This document shows, piece by piece, positions 22,561 through 33,661 of a stretch of DNA of 64,000 nt. The stretch's first letter is position 1. Every line of letters begins with the position of its first letter. Under the pieces are notes generated by a model. It ran no database searches. It saw only the letters and a list, made by a program, of their open reading frames with translations, and had not been told where the DNA came from. Where the stretch lies: assembly GCA_015832175.1 (NCBI GenBank), contig WJXW01000003.1, positions 3,224,001 to 3,288,000 on the forward strand, written 5' to 3'. This DNA comes from Paraphaeosphaeria minitans. Lineage: Eukaryota > Ascomycota > Dothideomycetes > Pleosporales > Didymosphaeriaceae. Made by a program: the position numbers and the translations under genes.

Positions 22561-23225
22561 CGAGCTGTTGGCAGGCACAACAGCTACATGCGCATTCGTG
22601 ACGACTACACATGGTACATCTGGAAATACGCATACAGGCTTTCGAGCCCCGGACCTTGTAGATGTTCGAACCGGGTGCAACTTTCTTTTCTGGCAACATC
22701 TGCACGGCGTTCTCTAGTGGCATATGCATCTCGGAGGATCTGGGATTTTATGCTTTCTTCTTGGGCCCGGACATCTGATATCCTGTACAACTATCCTGAG
22801 TTTTGTCCTTTCCAGACAGATGGACTCTCTACTTCGAGCAGGTCCCCTTTCTTGATGTAGAAATCATACACCTGGGGATATCCCCTCATCTAGCGAGCGA
22901 CACGGTGGGTGTCAGCTAGGTAGTTGCGGATGTGGCACGGGCCCGTCTTGCGACACCGCGGGTCATTTACCCTTTCCATGACCCCGGTATATCTTCCTTG
23001 CTCCCTGTATATAGGGCTGTCGCCATGGCGCATCCCCCAGCTCAGAATCCCCCCGAACCCGGCGTCTCACATGTGTGGCGTAGCTGCCTGGACGTCACTC
23101 ATTCTAGCACCTCGGTAGGTACGGTACCTACGGTAGGTAGGTATGCTTTACCGAGAGTTACGGTACCGCCCAGTGCGGGGCTTACCTGCACCCTAGGAAC
23201 AGACGCATAGCTACACGCGACTAAC
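22561..23225. other. Intergenic region
   Basis: No gene. A GGTA/TACC-rich microsatellite with a GGTACC palindrome core lies at about 23110-23150. Confidence 0.55.
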
Positions 23226-25911
23226 ATGTCGCTCATCGACGTCGACCGAAGCTACAGGCCGGGGAAAGTTCTGGGACATGTCCAGGTTCGTGTCTGCTGT
23301 TCATAATGCCGCCAGCTTGAATGCTTTCCACGGTCGTTTGCTTATCGGTTGTGTCGGCCCCCATGCGATGACAGATTTCACGGACAACCTCAAGCCGAGC
23401 CCAGCGCTTCAGCTTTAAGCGTAGAAGAGTTGTCGAAGTATCTCCTCTTGCGCGACGAGTTCCTCGGACACCGGGAGAAAGCCCTCAAGGTGCTGCGGAA
23501 AGAGAAGCTGATCAATAAGGACCATCAATTGAAACTCTCGCGACTAGAGCGATATCACCTGGGCATCGCGCGAGCCAAAGCAATCCAGCGGCTGGTGCGG
23601 CGAGAGGGCTGGGACAAGATGGCTGAACATCTCAATGACGAAATGAACCCATTCCACCTCCACATGATCATATTCGGTGCGCAGGCGTAACTGGAATTTA
23701 CGCTCAGCTCCGTGTAACTGGAGCCCTAGGCTAGGCGTCTAACTGACTGACTGACCTTGTCCCTGATGCAGAGACGACGACACGCGAGCAAGGTTCGCCC
23801 GCCCAAAACAAACTGGATGCCGCGCATCCTCAACTACCACGCCATCGGGTACCATGCGCAGAGCGAGCTCGGCCACGGGAGCAATGTCAAAGGCCTCGAG
23901 ATGGAAGCCAGATGGGACTCAGTAGCGTAAGAGCTCGAGTAAATGGTGGAACGGCGGCATGGGGAGGGGACTGCCACGCACGCCGTACGTTACGTTTCTC
24001 AATCGTCCTTCTGTCTTCTCGTTTGGGCGTGAGCCCACTTCTTTACAGGCGCCATGTGTAACATGGCAAACCTTGCGCAGGGTCTGCTAATCAATCGCAA
24101 GCGTAGATGGTCGTTGCGCAGCTCCTCCTGCCGGATGGTAGCACTGCCCAGCCCAGCCCAGCTCTACCGGTTCGGAAGACCCCACGAGACATCATATCAC
24201 CTCTGAATGCGTCGCTAAGCGTTCATCGTGCAGATCCGGCATGAGAAGTCGCATCAGCCGCTGCAGGATATCGCCGTGGGTGACATCGGGCCGAAGTACG
24301 GATACGCTAGCATGGACAAAGGATACATGTTGTTTGACCGTGCTCGGGTACCCAAGTCGGCCATGCTGTCGCGGTATGCAGAGGTCTCGGACCAGACGGG
24401 TGCGTTGATACGACGGGGCCGCCGGGCCGTGGTCTACGGGAACTTGACCTTTGCACGCGGGCAGATAGTCATGCGTGCAAGGCATGTGCCTCCCTTTCTT
24501 GATAGGAATCGGTAATGGTGAGCTAACATGCGACCAGGCTGGCATTGGCTCGGACGGTGACGGTCGCTGTTCGATATTGTGCCGTGCGGCGGGCAGTTTC
24601 TGGACCGCGATGGCGTCGCCCCCACGGCCCCCCCGCCCACAAGACCAAGTGCAAGTCTTCGACTATCCGACGGTGCAAATCCGGATCCTGCCGTTGCTTG
24701 CAGCTAACCTTCGCACTGCATTACACGGGTGAGTATATGTACAACCTGTATCACGAGAGCAGGACGATGAAGAAAGGGGATTTCGGACCGTTGGCCGCGT
24801 TGCACAGTGTGAGTAGCAGGCTGAAGAGTCTGTGCACTACAATTGCGGCTGATGGGATGGAGATGTGTTGACGGAATGGTTTGGGTGGCGGCAGCGGATT
24901 GGTGGGATTGGACGTGGAGTGAGTCAGTCTTTTTCTGCGCTGCATGTTTTGTTTCTTTGTCTAGGTATATTCTCGTATCCCGAAACGGTTGGGGTAGGTA
25001 GGGGCAGGCGGTCAGGCATGAGAGATCGGATCTGCGTGTGGCGACGTGAGATGAGATGGCGCTAATGCGCCGTATTTATCTGTCCAAGCGGGCCGTCGAG
25101 GGCGACAACAGGATCATCGAACAGGAGGTCGCGACGTACCTGGTCAATAAGATGACGGAGTGCGTGCAGAACTCGGGGGCAACGCCGCAAGCCCCCACGG
25201 AGGAGCTGCTGGAGGGTTACCTCTGTAGCTGCGCACAGCACACGCCACCATCGTTCTCCGCTGCAGACGGATCAATCGACGACGGTGCACTCGTCCATAT
25301 CTTCCGGTGGTGCACCGCAGCCCTCGCGTATGCAGCGTATCAGCCTTGCGTGGAAGACAAGAAACCTTGGACCAAGTTGATGATGCACCTGCACAAGCTC
25401 TCACCACACCGACTCATACCACATCCTCGTCTCGACCTTCCACGCCGCCCTCTACTTGTTCTCCGTGTCCTTCCTTTCCAATCCCACCCCCTCTGTGCTC
25501 CGCACGTGCTTCCGCCTGTTCGCCTGTCACACGCTTTCCCAGCCCGCATCCTCCATCTCCGCGTCAGACTTGCAAGTGCTGCACGCGAAGATCCTGGAAG
25601 TCGTGGGGAGGCTGCTCCCACAGGCGGTGAAGTTGGTGGATGCGTGGGCGGTGCCGGATTGGCTGTCGGACAGTTATTTAGGAAGGTACGACGGAATCGT
25701 ATACGAGCACTTGTTTGACCAGGCGCATCGGAAGGATCCTTTGAACAGGACGACGTTCAAAGTGGATTGGCGGAGCGATGAAGTAGTGTTGGGTAGTAGA
25801 GTGGACGGGGGGAGGCGGTTGTTAGCGAAGTATGAAGATATTGAGATCGCTACGAATCTAGGAAGGCTTAGGAAGCTAGGTAGCGGAAACTCGGGACAGC
25901 CCTGTATCTGA
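23226..25911 (+). pseudogene. Peroxisomal acyl-CoA oxidase pseudogene
   Basis: Fragments in shifting frames follow acyl-CoA oxidase order. There is an N-terminal helical segment (23400-23690), then GYHAQSELGHGSNVKGLE (about 23848-23910), SKWWNGGMGR (about 23939-23968), VVAQLLLPDG (about 24110-24140), GDIGPKYGYASMD (about 24270-24315), SLTF-like YGNLTFARGQIVM, FDYPTVQIRILPLLA (about 24658-24705), KGDFGPLAALHSVS, YLSK.AVEGDNRIIEQEV (25077-25130), and a long C-terminal domain to 25911. Disruptions include a 2-nt loss near 23814, a missing stretch near 23930, and frame changes near 23965, 24145, 24591, 24630, 24710 and 25400. There is also a stop at 24869, and one intron (24482-24537) begins GC instead of GT. 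The intact enzyme would catalyse the first step of peroxisomal beta-oxidation. So many lesions exclude sequencing error as the sole cause. Confidence 0.9.
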
Positions 25912-27411
25912 AGCATGTCCACAGGACGCGGCCTAGGTTATACTGTACCTGTACAGGACCAGCAGCGCATACCATAGGCCATACCTCGTACATTTCTTGC
26001 CTCAAGACGGCAGCAGCTCCCTGCTGCGTCTTCAACCACTCTTTTTCAGCATCGTCCACCTTTTCAAATATTGCCAGCATGGCACTCGTGAGCTCGTCGA
26101 CGTCCTTCAGCCTTGCTTCGGCGTCGTAGCACCGCAAAATTTCGCCGCCGGTTCTGCTCCCTCTGTGGACGTATATAAGGCGCAGTATGTGCGTCAAAGC
26201 CATCAATCCGACATATTGCATAGCGAACGTGGCATTTTGGCTTAACAAGCTCCCCTGTATCTGGCGGATACGAGGTTTGATCTCTTGGTGTAGATGGCCT
26301 CGCCATCGGTAGGAAAGATGTGTTGTCTGCCGTAGGAGTCGGCCTGGAGCCACTTGGATACAAAACGTATGTGCCTGTCGAAACCTTCCTGCGGTTGTTC
26401 TGCGAGTACCTGAGCCTAGACGAGCGCTCTCTCGAGCGGGCGATTTCCTTGTTTCGCGGCTCTTTTGAGGCGTTTTTGTTGCGCGTTTTCTTCCATCATA
26501 CGGTCGACGGCTTCTTCGTGGGCAAGCTGTTTCGCTTTCATGGCACCTAGTGATCGATCGCAGTGTTTTGCCGTGGCTTGTACGTCTGACGGAGGGCTCC
26601 CGTGCGTGGCTTGACCGCCTTGAATGAGACGCCCCGTTTTAGCAATGTTCGTTTCGTGACTCCCATGAGCATTCCTCGCTTTTGCTGTTGCTTCAGGTCC
26701 GTCAGAGCTTCTCCCGTTATCGCGTATTAATACATGCGAATGCCCCATTTGCGAGTATTGCCCTTCATTTGTATGATAACCTCCTGGTCCTGCCCTGATA
26801 TTCATCTCGAACGGAAGCCATTGTGGGTAGCCGGAAGCATGAACTTTAGCGCATCGTTAGGACCAGTATTGGCATGAGAAAAGTCATACGGACTGTACGT
26901 TAGTGAAGGCCCGGCATAACTCATGGGAGGTTCGAATGGGCCTGGGATTCCCCCATTGTTCTCAGAGGGAAGAGGTGCCAGCGTTCTGAAGCGCGCAGGA
27001 TCAGTCGCAATCTTATTCTATTTAAAGGCAATCGCTTCACGATCAGACCGGAAGTGCTTCGATGTAACTGATCTTCATTAGTAATACAAGCTGGACGAAG
27101 ACGTCTCGCGTACGATTGGAATCTGCGCGCCAAAGGCTGCTAGCCGTGTGGACTTGCGATGCATCTGCAGCTCTACTTTTTTTCTTCTCTCTTTCCCTGA
27201 AGGCGCTTTTTGGCATATGTCCGGGATGCCTCTCTCTTCTCTTCTTTAGTATGGTACTTCTTTGGTCGGCCTCTGCTCCGCGGGACGTAGGCGTCCATCC
27301 TATTAAATGCCGAGGCACGCGCGATTGGCCGGACCTAGGGAAGCGCTGACGGACAAGATTGTGCGCTGTAGCAGGCCTACCACAATAATTACAGTTCACC
27401 AATATGACCAA
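25868..27411 (-). pseudogene. Remnant or unresolved minus-strand gene with a basic N-terminal segment
   Basis: Three minus-strand pieces look protein-like but do not join in one frame. Near 27180-27305 a frame begins MDAYVPRSRGRPKKYHTKEE, an AT-hook-like RGRPKK followed by a very basic helix that ends in a stop. At 26416-26805 there is a 129-codon frame ending in a basic coiled segment. At 25868-26353 a 161-codon frame contains LTHILRLIYVHRGSRTGG and a helical, acidic segment ending EMYEVWPMVC. Together they could be exons of one gene or a decayed one; I could not find a consistent splice path. The left inverted repeat of the adjacent MITE begins 90 bp upstream of 27411. No family is assigned. 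Confidence 0.35.
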
Positions 27412-27500
27412 GAATTTGGCTGCAAATGATGAAAGTCGTGGAAGAATTTGTTAAGCTTTAGGAACCACGCGATATCAACACGTAGGTACCGCTAGGTATT

Positions 27501-27538
27501 GTGTCTTGGCAGTCTGTGCGCACCGCCACTCAATGCGC
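27501..27538 (+). repeat. Left terminal inverted repeat of MITE
   Basis: Begins GTGTCTTGGCAGTCTGTGCG and ends AATGCGC. It pairs with 27849-27886. Confidence 0.75.
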
Positions 27539-27848
27539 ATATACTACTAATACAATCGCTTAGCTAAGTTGTGTAAAACATAAGCTATTAGCTAACTAAA
27601 ACTTTATATTTACAAGAAACATTGCATTATAGTTAAAGTTAAATAGATTAAACCTAAGTTTAGAAAACTTATATTAAATATAATGTCTTTTGTGAATATT
27701 ATTTTTATATAGCAAATGAATTTGGATTAATATTAGGTATTATAGTGTATTAATATGTGAGATAGAGTTGTATTGCATTAGAAAATTGAATGTGTGTATT
27801 TTATTACAAAGGTAACGTGTTTAAGGAATAGCAGCATATTGTTAGGGC

Positions 27849-27886
27849 GCACATTCACTGACGGTGCGCACTGATTGCCAAGATAC
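27849..27886 (-). repeat. Right terminal inverted repeat of MITE
   Basis: On the minus strand it begins GTATCTTGGCAATCAGTGCG. It pairs with 27501-27538. Confidence 0.75.
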
Positions 27887-28850
27887 GGCGACGCGCTGGC
27901 ACGTGTACAGGCGCTCTCGACGCGTCGCGTTTCCATCCCATCCTTCATCAACTCAACTCGTTCCATCATTTCGGCCCAGCACCCGCAAATACGTTAGCGA
28001 ACCGATGCGGGCTACAATATCCCGTACGAGGCCCCCGCTGAATTATACTGTCACGCTGTACCCTTGGGCATCAAGATGGAGAGCATATGCATGAATGGAC
28101 GGGGTAGTAACCTGTTCTCTGGATTGAAGCGCCTGTTGGAGGCCGCGGGCGCTGAGGTCACGAATCTGATCCTATCAGATTACAAAAGATGTTTAGTTGG
28201 CTCGGATCTGGGGATTTCCCCTAAGGAACTGTAACCTCTTATTACGATAGCCTTTGAGAATCCAAACATAGTACAGGACGAAAAGCTACCTGCAGACGGT
28301 TGTACAATACGCAATACTCTTTGATCATGTGTCCCTGCTAACAGGTGCCTACCCTCAGTGCTTGATCGGTCTCTCGGCCACTCTGGACTCTGGAGAACGC
28401 AATTCAATAGTTGACACAGGATTTCGAGTGAGGCGGAGATGACAGGAGGCATGACGGAAAAGTAATCTATGTCGACTCTCCCACAATGCAGCCAAGCAGC
28501 CGATCATCCTCGAGCAAACCCGGGAAACATAATTTTCCGCCACTGAACTTCCAGATCACCCGCCTTGCCAATCGTCACGGTGCATCCCAGCCAGGAACAC
28601 CTTAGGCATTGCGGATTGACGCCCGTCGCAATTGTTGTAAGATTCGCACCACACACACAGGCATACACGTACCTATCGCACCTTGCAATCATTGGCGCAA
28701 AACTTTAAATCCCGGATGAATAGCCGTTGTCAACATGACAGCAGGATGTGGCCGTCCAGGTGTTCTGTTTAGTTCAAGAAACGCAGTACCAGATCCTAAA
28801 ATACTTTCGAATCGAATCCACTAAAACTCTTCTGTTGCATTTCATCCATA
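27887..28850. other. Intergenic region
   Basis: No supportable gene between the MITE and the pectate lyase. Frames up to about 90 codons (for example 28180-28452, minus) have no recognisable features. Confidence 0.5.
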
Positions 28851-29978
28851 ATGAAGCTCTCCGTCTTAGTCCTCAGCACCTCCCTCAGCGCCTCCGCGCA
28901 CCCAGATTTCAGCCTCGCCGGCTTCGCAAGAAACAATCCCCTCGGCGCAACAACTGGCGGTGCAGGCGGCGAGACCGTAACAGTCACCACGCTCGCAGCC
29001 CTCAAGTCCGCCATAGCAGACACAACTCCGCGTACCATCTACCTGACCGGCAACTTCACCCTAACTGAACGCCTCTCCATCGGCCCCAACAAGTCCGTCA
29101 TCGGCACGGGGCCCGGCGCAAACATCCTCGCCAACGGCTTCAACATCAAGTCCGTGTCCAACGTGATCATCCGCAATCTCGGCATCAGAGGCATCACGGG
29201 CAACGATGGGATCACGATCCAGAACAGTACGCGCGTGTGGATCGACCACAACGAATTTGAGAGCGGGGGGTTCCCTGCGAACGGGCCGGATGCGTATGAT
29301 GGGCAATGCGACATCATACGGGCGAGTGACTGGATCACGGTGAGCTGGAACTACTTCCACGACCATTGGAAGAGCAGCCTGGTTGGGAATGGCGATGCGC
29401 TGAGGGACGTTGATCATAATCATCTGCACGTCACGTATCAGTAAGTTGGTCTCGTTTCGATCCCTTGCGCAAAGGTGAAAGTAGAAAAGAGAGGCAAGCT
29501 GATGGTGTGGCAAGCCATAATTATTGGCGCAACGAGGGCACGCGCGGCCCGGCTGGGCGCTTCGGACATCAACATGTGTATAACAACTTGTATGAGGACT
29601 TTCTTTTTCAGGCCATACACAGTCGCAGCGACAATCAAGTTCTTGTCGAAGGCAACGTGTTCCGCGGGGATACGAGGGAGGCGCTGTCAACGTATGGGTT
29701 GGTTATTCCAGACGATAGTCCGAATACGAGTCCTGACGGGGACTACGAGCTAGACGGGTTCGCAAATCTGGGTGCGAGTAAGTCGATCTGCTCTTGCTTG
29801 CGTAGAGATTGAATATGAGGCCGCCGCTGATCTACTTGTAGAAAATGATTGGGGTCCCGCAAGCATCAATATCACTAGGGTTGGAAACTTCACGGAAGCG
29901 CCGTACAAGTATGCCCTCACTGCGTTGGGCGACGTGGAAAAGACAGTCAAGGCTAGCGCAGGCCTGGGCAAGATTTAG
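28851..29978 (+). CDS. Secreted pectate lyase, polysaccharide lyase family 1
   Basis: Predicted exons are 28851-29440, 29515-29777 and 29842-29978 (329 aa). Introns are 74 nt (GTAAGT...CAAG) and 64 nt (GTAAGT...TGTAG). The signal peptide is MKLSVLVLSTSLSASA. PL1 hallmarks follow in order: NVIIRNLGIRG, the Ca-binding region DGITIQNSTRVWIDHNEF, WNYFHDHWKSSLVGNGD, and the catalytic-Arg region HHNYWRN...RGPAGRFGHQHVYNN. It should cleave de-esterified homogalacturonan in plant cell walls by beta-elimination with Ca2+. The acceptor of intron 1 is AAG, less usual than CAG/TAG, but it restores the conserved HHNYW. The length is typical. A Zn2Cys6 regulator lies immediately downstream on the other strand; whether it regulates this gene is unknown. 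Confidence 0.93.
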
Positions 29979-30495
29979 AATACATATGAGCAAATGCCAT
30001 CACTGCTTAGAGAGATCAAACGGTTCGATCATGCGGGAAAGTCAATGGCCTGGGTGATACCCGTTTCCCGTTTTCTGCAAGGAACCCGAAGGGCGCTGTA
30101 GTCATATTTTAAACAAAATTCCGGTCCTATGGCGTGTACCTGACGTTTGGCGCAAAATGCGGTTTAAAACAACCGGTGAGTCGGGAAACACCCGACGCAC
30201 GTTGAGCAATGCGTAACCCAAGAGGCGGTTGAGCCCACGTCGTTGAGCAACGCCACGCCCGAGACACCATGTGCAGTGATGCAATGCAGCTGTCCCATTG
30301 ACAAGCTCGGCAACTCGATATAAGGGGTATTACTGTCCTAGAGCGGTGTGTATTTACGTACAGCTACAGATGCGTGGCCTGCCGCCACCTCGACCAAAGC
30401 CGATCGCTCTATCCGAAGTATTGACGCATATTCGGGTCGCCAAAGGGTGCCGTTGAATAAGCCGAATCGAACCCCGTCTGTACGTTTGTGAGCCG
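29979..30495. other. Convergent intergenic region
   Basis: 3' sides of the pectate lyase and the first Zn2Cys6 gene. Nothing else is supported. Confidence 0.5.
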
Positions 30496-32828
30496 TCATG
30501 GAATAGACGAGATGATCGTCGACGAACTAACCCAATCGAATTGTTCACCGTATTCGCCGAAATCCATGGGCACATCATCAGTCCACAGAGGTAACAACGG
30601 ATCTTGTGGGTTCTGGAGATCGTAAAAGAACAAAGGGTCAGGAAGCCGCTGCTGTGGCAGGAAGTTGAGCTCTGTTTGTCGAGGGGTATGTTCAACGGTT
30701 GCTGTCGGTAAAAGTCAGCATCTCTGATCAGGCTGTGTGAGCCGTTGCCCTTTTGCAAGGAATCTGGGCTAATCCTGTTCCATCTGATGCGCATATCTAG
30801 TAACGGGGATCTCTTACAGCTAGGAGTGAACCCACTGATACCTGCTTTCCCAAGCACATGTTTGGCAGCAGCGGCCACTCTTCGTGCTTCTCTTGACTTG
30901 GGCCCCAGACGCGCCCAGAACCCATAAGCCTTGGTTAAAGCCTGAACTATCTCATCGCGTGTCGGCTGTGCACTTTTGAAGCGTTCCCTAGGTACTTGAC
31001 TAACTGGCATCGGGTTCGCGAGATCTCGATCCAAATCTAGGATGAGCAGAGTTGTAGCCAGGAGGAAGTCGTGGCTCATTAGCGAGGATAGGCGCCAACT
31101 GGACGTCCACCATACTGATTGTGCGCCCCAACTACTTTTCTCTCTGGATTTGTCTCCCAGCAGGTCTTGAATGTCCAGAATCTCAAGCGCGGCGTCTATG
31201 CAAGCTGACCTGGAGTACTCGTACCTAGAGTCGCCATGTGCCAAGAACAAAAATGGGCGATGGAGTATCTCCAGTGCTTTCAGAAATGTCATGGCAAGGA
31301 TCACGGTCGACATGGCTCCTTCTGAAAATGGATCAAAGTCTTTCATATCCATTCTTTTGAGAGCCCCGGGTATATTAGAGTACGTGTCGCGCAGAATCTC
31401 GTCTAATTCGAGGACCTCGCGGTACGTGGGCGGCTCGCTTGCGCTGACCAGGTCAACGATACGCGCGAAGACCCCTAGAAGGCGGTTTCGGATTATAGTG
31501 TATAGCATCGGAGTGAATTCTGTATCCGGCCTTGACAGGGGCAGTTCGACCATGTCTTCTTCTAGATCCTCGTCGGTCAGGTTACGCGGCTCCAGTGTAT
31601 CAGTCATCGCTGGGTGGATCATTCGAGGTAGCCCTACTTGTCCCGACGACATGAGGTCTAGTCGGACGATCATGGACCACATCCTGCGCCTCATCTCAGC
31701 CTCGAACGGGGTAAAACTATTGGTGGTTATTTTTGTTGGTTCCCTGTGCAAGCCCATGCGAAATGCAGTCCGCACAAGCATCCCAACGAGGAGCCAAATG
31801 CCATGTTGTGTATCTCGCGTCCGAAGATATTCCACGACAAAATATGATAGGAATGTCTCCATTGTGTAAGGTGGACATTTCATGTAGTTGGCCAGAACCA
31901 AACACTGTGCGATCTTTTGTCGATACAGGTCTTGACGGGCTTGCGAGAAGGTTCGTTGGTACGGGTCGGTGATGCCATTGTCGTGCTCCTCGATGAGAGA
32001 TTGTATGCGTATAGCAATGGAAAAGGTTCCATACAGCATCCCAATCCACATGACCGGTGTTTCTGTTGGGTTACTCCAGAATGCGTTGTACTCACGTACA
32101 AACTTTGGCTTATGCATGATGGTCGGTGCGACGTCCACAAAATTCCAATACCTTTGGAGGAGAATATCGGCTTCAGCTTTGGGAGGAAGACCTGCTATGA
32201 TGTCTTCCCGTGTTGCCTGGGTATTGATACCGAGCAGCAGCTCTGGGCCAAGATTGTCACCTGTGTGACTGTAGGGCTGTGGCTCAGAAGCTATCTGGTC
32301 AAGTTCGTCCTTGATCTCAGCGATACTATCAAGTATACTCATCCAATGACCGCTGTCAGTATACTGTGTCTCGTTCGTCGCAAGGGTCATGTGCACAGGG
32401 GTTTTTGGGGCCTCAACATCTGCACTCTCGTCGTTGAGATCAGGGCGAAATGGCGAGGCTATGCTGGGGATGGAATCCGTTCTCCTGGGACCGCCACCGG
32501 TTTTTTCAGCCATCAGAGTGGTCACCAACTTCTCCAACTGATCAATACGATCGTGGACATCGATACCGGTGTTTGTCGTCGACGATGCTGAGGGGGTGGA
32601 GACATTGCGGGAGTATGTGCAAGCGGGAGACAGGCCACGATCCACGCATGTCTTGCACGGCTGTTGACGGTCGCATTTCAGCCTTCGAAGTCAAGTCAGC
32701 ACGTGACACTCGAAGAAAGAAGATCAAAATTCCTACTTTCGACGCCGGCAGAGGGTGCACGATAGTATGGGCTTGTCGCGCCGGCGGCTCGGAGGAACAT
32801 GGCGCTGCTGCGGCTGGATTTCACTCAT
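30496..32828 (-). CDS. Zn2Cys6 transcription factor with fungal-specific TF domain (A)
   Basis: Predicted exons are 32828-32737, 32682-30818 and 30701-30496 (720 aa). Intron 1 (54 nt, GTAGGA...TCGAAG) falls inside the zinc cluster and restores CTLCRRRKLKCDRQQPCKTC, a canonical Zn2Cys6 site, followed by a coiled-coil linker (DRIDQLEKLVTTLMAE). The middle region holds the fungal-specific regulatory domain (FEAEMRRRMWSMIVRLDL). Intron 2 (116 nt, GTAAGA...GACAG with a GCTGAC branch site) replaces a frame that would otherwise run on to 30354 in poor sequence. The spliced C-terminus is acidic and aromatic (DPLFFYDLQNPQDPLLPLW), like an activation domain. It is nuclear and DNA-binding, and is divergent from the regulator at 33662. 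Targets are unknown. Confidence 0.88.
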
Positions 32829-33661
32829 CGCTTTCTCCGCAGTCGGGCGACATGCACGTAGGTACGACAGGAACATGTGTAAAGCGGAGTGTTGCCTCAT
32901 GGTGGTGGCGATCGTTTGTGGTTCGCGCTTTCCCGCAAACGATAAAACCCGAACGTATCTCCGGACCGTTTTCGCCTTCTGCCACCTGCTACTCCCTGCT
33001 CCCTGGTAGTCTAGATGCGACACCCACCTAGCTACCTGCGTACAGTATCTACACATTACTCGCTTATAAACTCTTGTCTCGTGTGCGGTCTCCGGAGATG
33101 CTTTGGGAGATCGACGTTACCTTCTTCGAAATACCCTAATCCATACGGTATCAAGAAGGTACCTATAGGTATCGGTCAGAGACAAGCTGAAATTGGGACT
33201 CGCCTCACTTGGCAGCTTCGTATCTCTTCCAGCAGCTTCACCTCTTCAGATGCGATAGGCACCACCTCCGAAAGCAAAAGGTCTCGGCCACCATTTCGAA
33301 TCCTCACAGCTTTGTGACGATGTGGCGGTGTCGATGTGGATACAACCCAGCCTAGACCCACAACCCAAAATGAGGGTTCTTACGAGCCCCACTCTGAAGG
33401 CTAGACGGACAAACTTTCTACACTGCGGAAGGACCGTGAATTCGAGAGGCTTTTTGTGCATTTATTTTGCCGCAGTCGCTGAGCCTCCTGCTTGTTGCCC
33501 ACGTAGTGCAGGAATCACGTGCCCTTAGTCGCTCCAGCTTGGCAGCTGAAGCGCGAACTCCCAACGCACTTAAATCCGAAGGTACTAAAGACAATCTCAA
33601 CAAGTGTCTGAACGTGCAAAACTTGGACAACTCTGCCTGTTTGCAAGTCGATTCAATCGCC
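32829..33661. promoter_or_regulatory. Shared upstream region of two divergent Zn2Cys6 genes
   Basis: 833 bp separate the two start codons. A TATA-like TTATAAA sits at about 33063-33069, and a GGTACCTATAGGTA palindromic stretch lies at about 33160-33175. No gene-like frame is convincing. It could be a bidirectional promoter; specific operator sites (CGG-type triplet pairs) were not resolved by eye. Confidence 0.45.

Larger units (their letters stand above)
27501..27886. mobile_element. MITE-like element with 38-bp terminal inverted repeats
   Basis: 27501-27538 and the reverse complement of 27849-27886 agree at about 31 of 38 positions. They share the cores TCTTGGCA and GTGCGCACCG. The roughly 310 bp between them is strikingly AT-rich compared with the flanks and contains no coding sequence. 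Size, inverted termini and absence of a transposase fit a non-autonomous DNA transposon. Four of the seven differences between the repeats are transitions, which together with the AT-rich core would suit RIP-type mutation. No clean target-site duplication is visible, so the element is probably old or its ends are slightly mis-set. Confidence 0.75.

Noticed and set aside
22600..22690. T-arm-like GGTTCGAAC on the minus strand
   Set aside because: No A-box, acceptor pairing or terminator in range.
20683..26000. Trichothecene-type biosynthetic cluster
   Set aside because: Only a Tri101-like transferase and, 11 kb away, a P450 are present. There is no terpene or polyketide synthase.
30354..30495. 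Longer C-terminus of Zn2Cys6 factor A running to 30354
   Set aside because: The unspliced frame reads low-quality sequence. A good 116-nt intron gives an acidic, aromatic tail ending at 30496.
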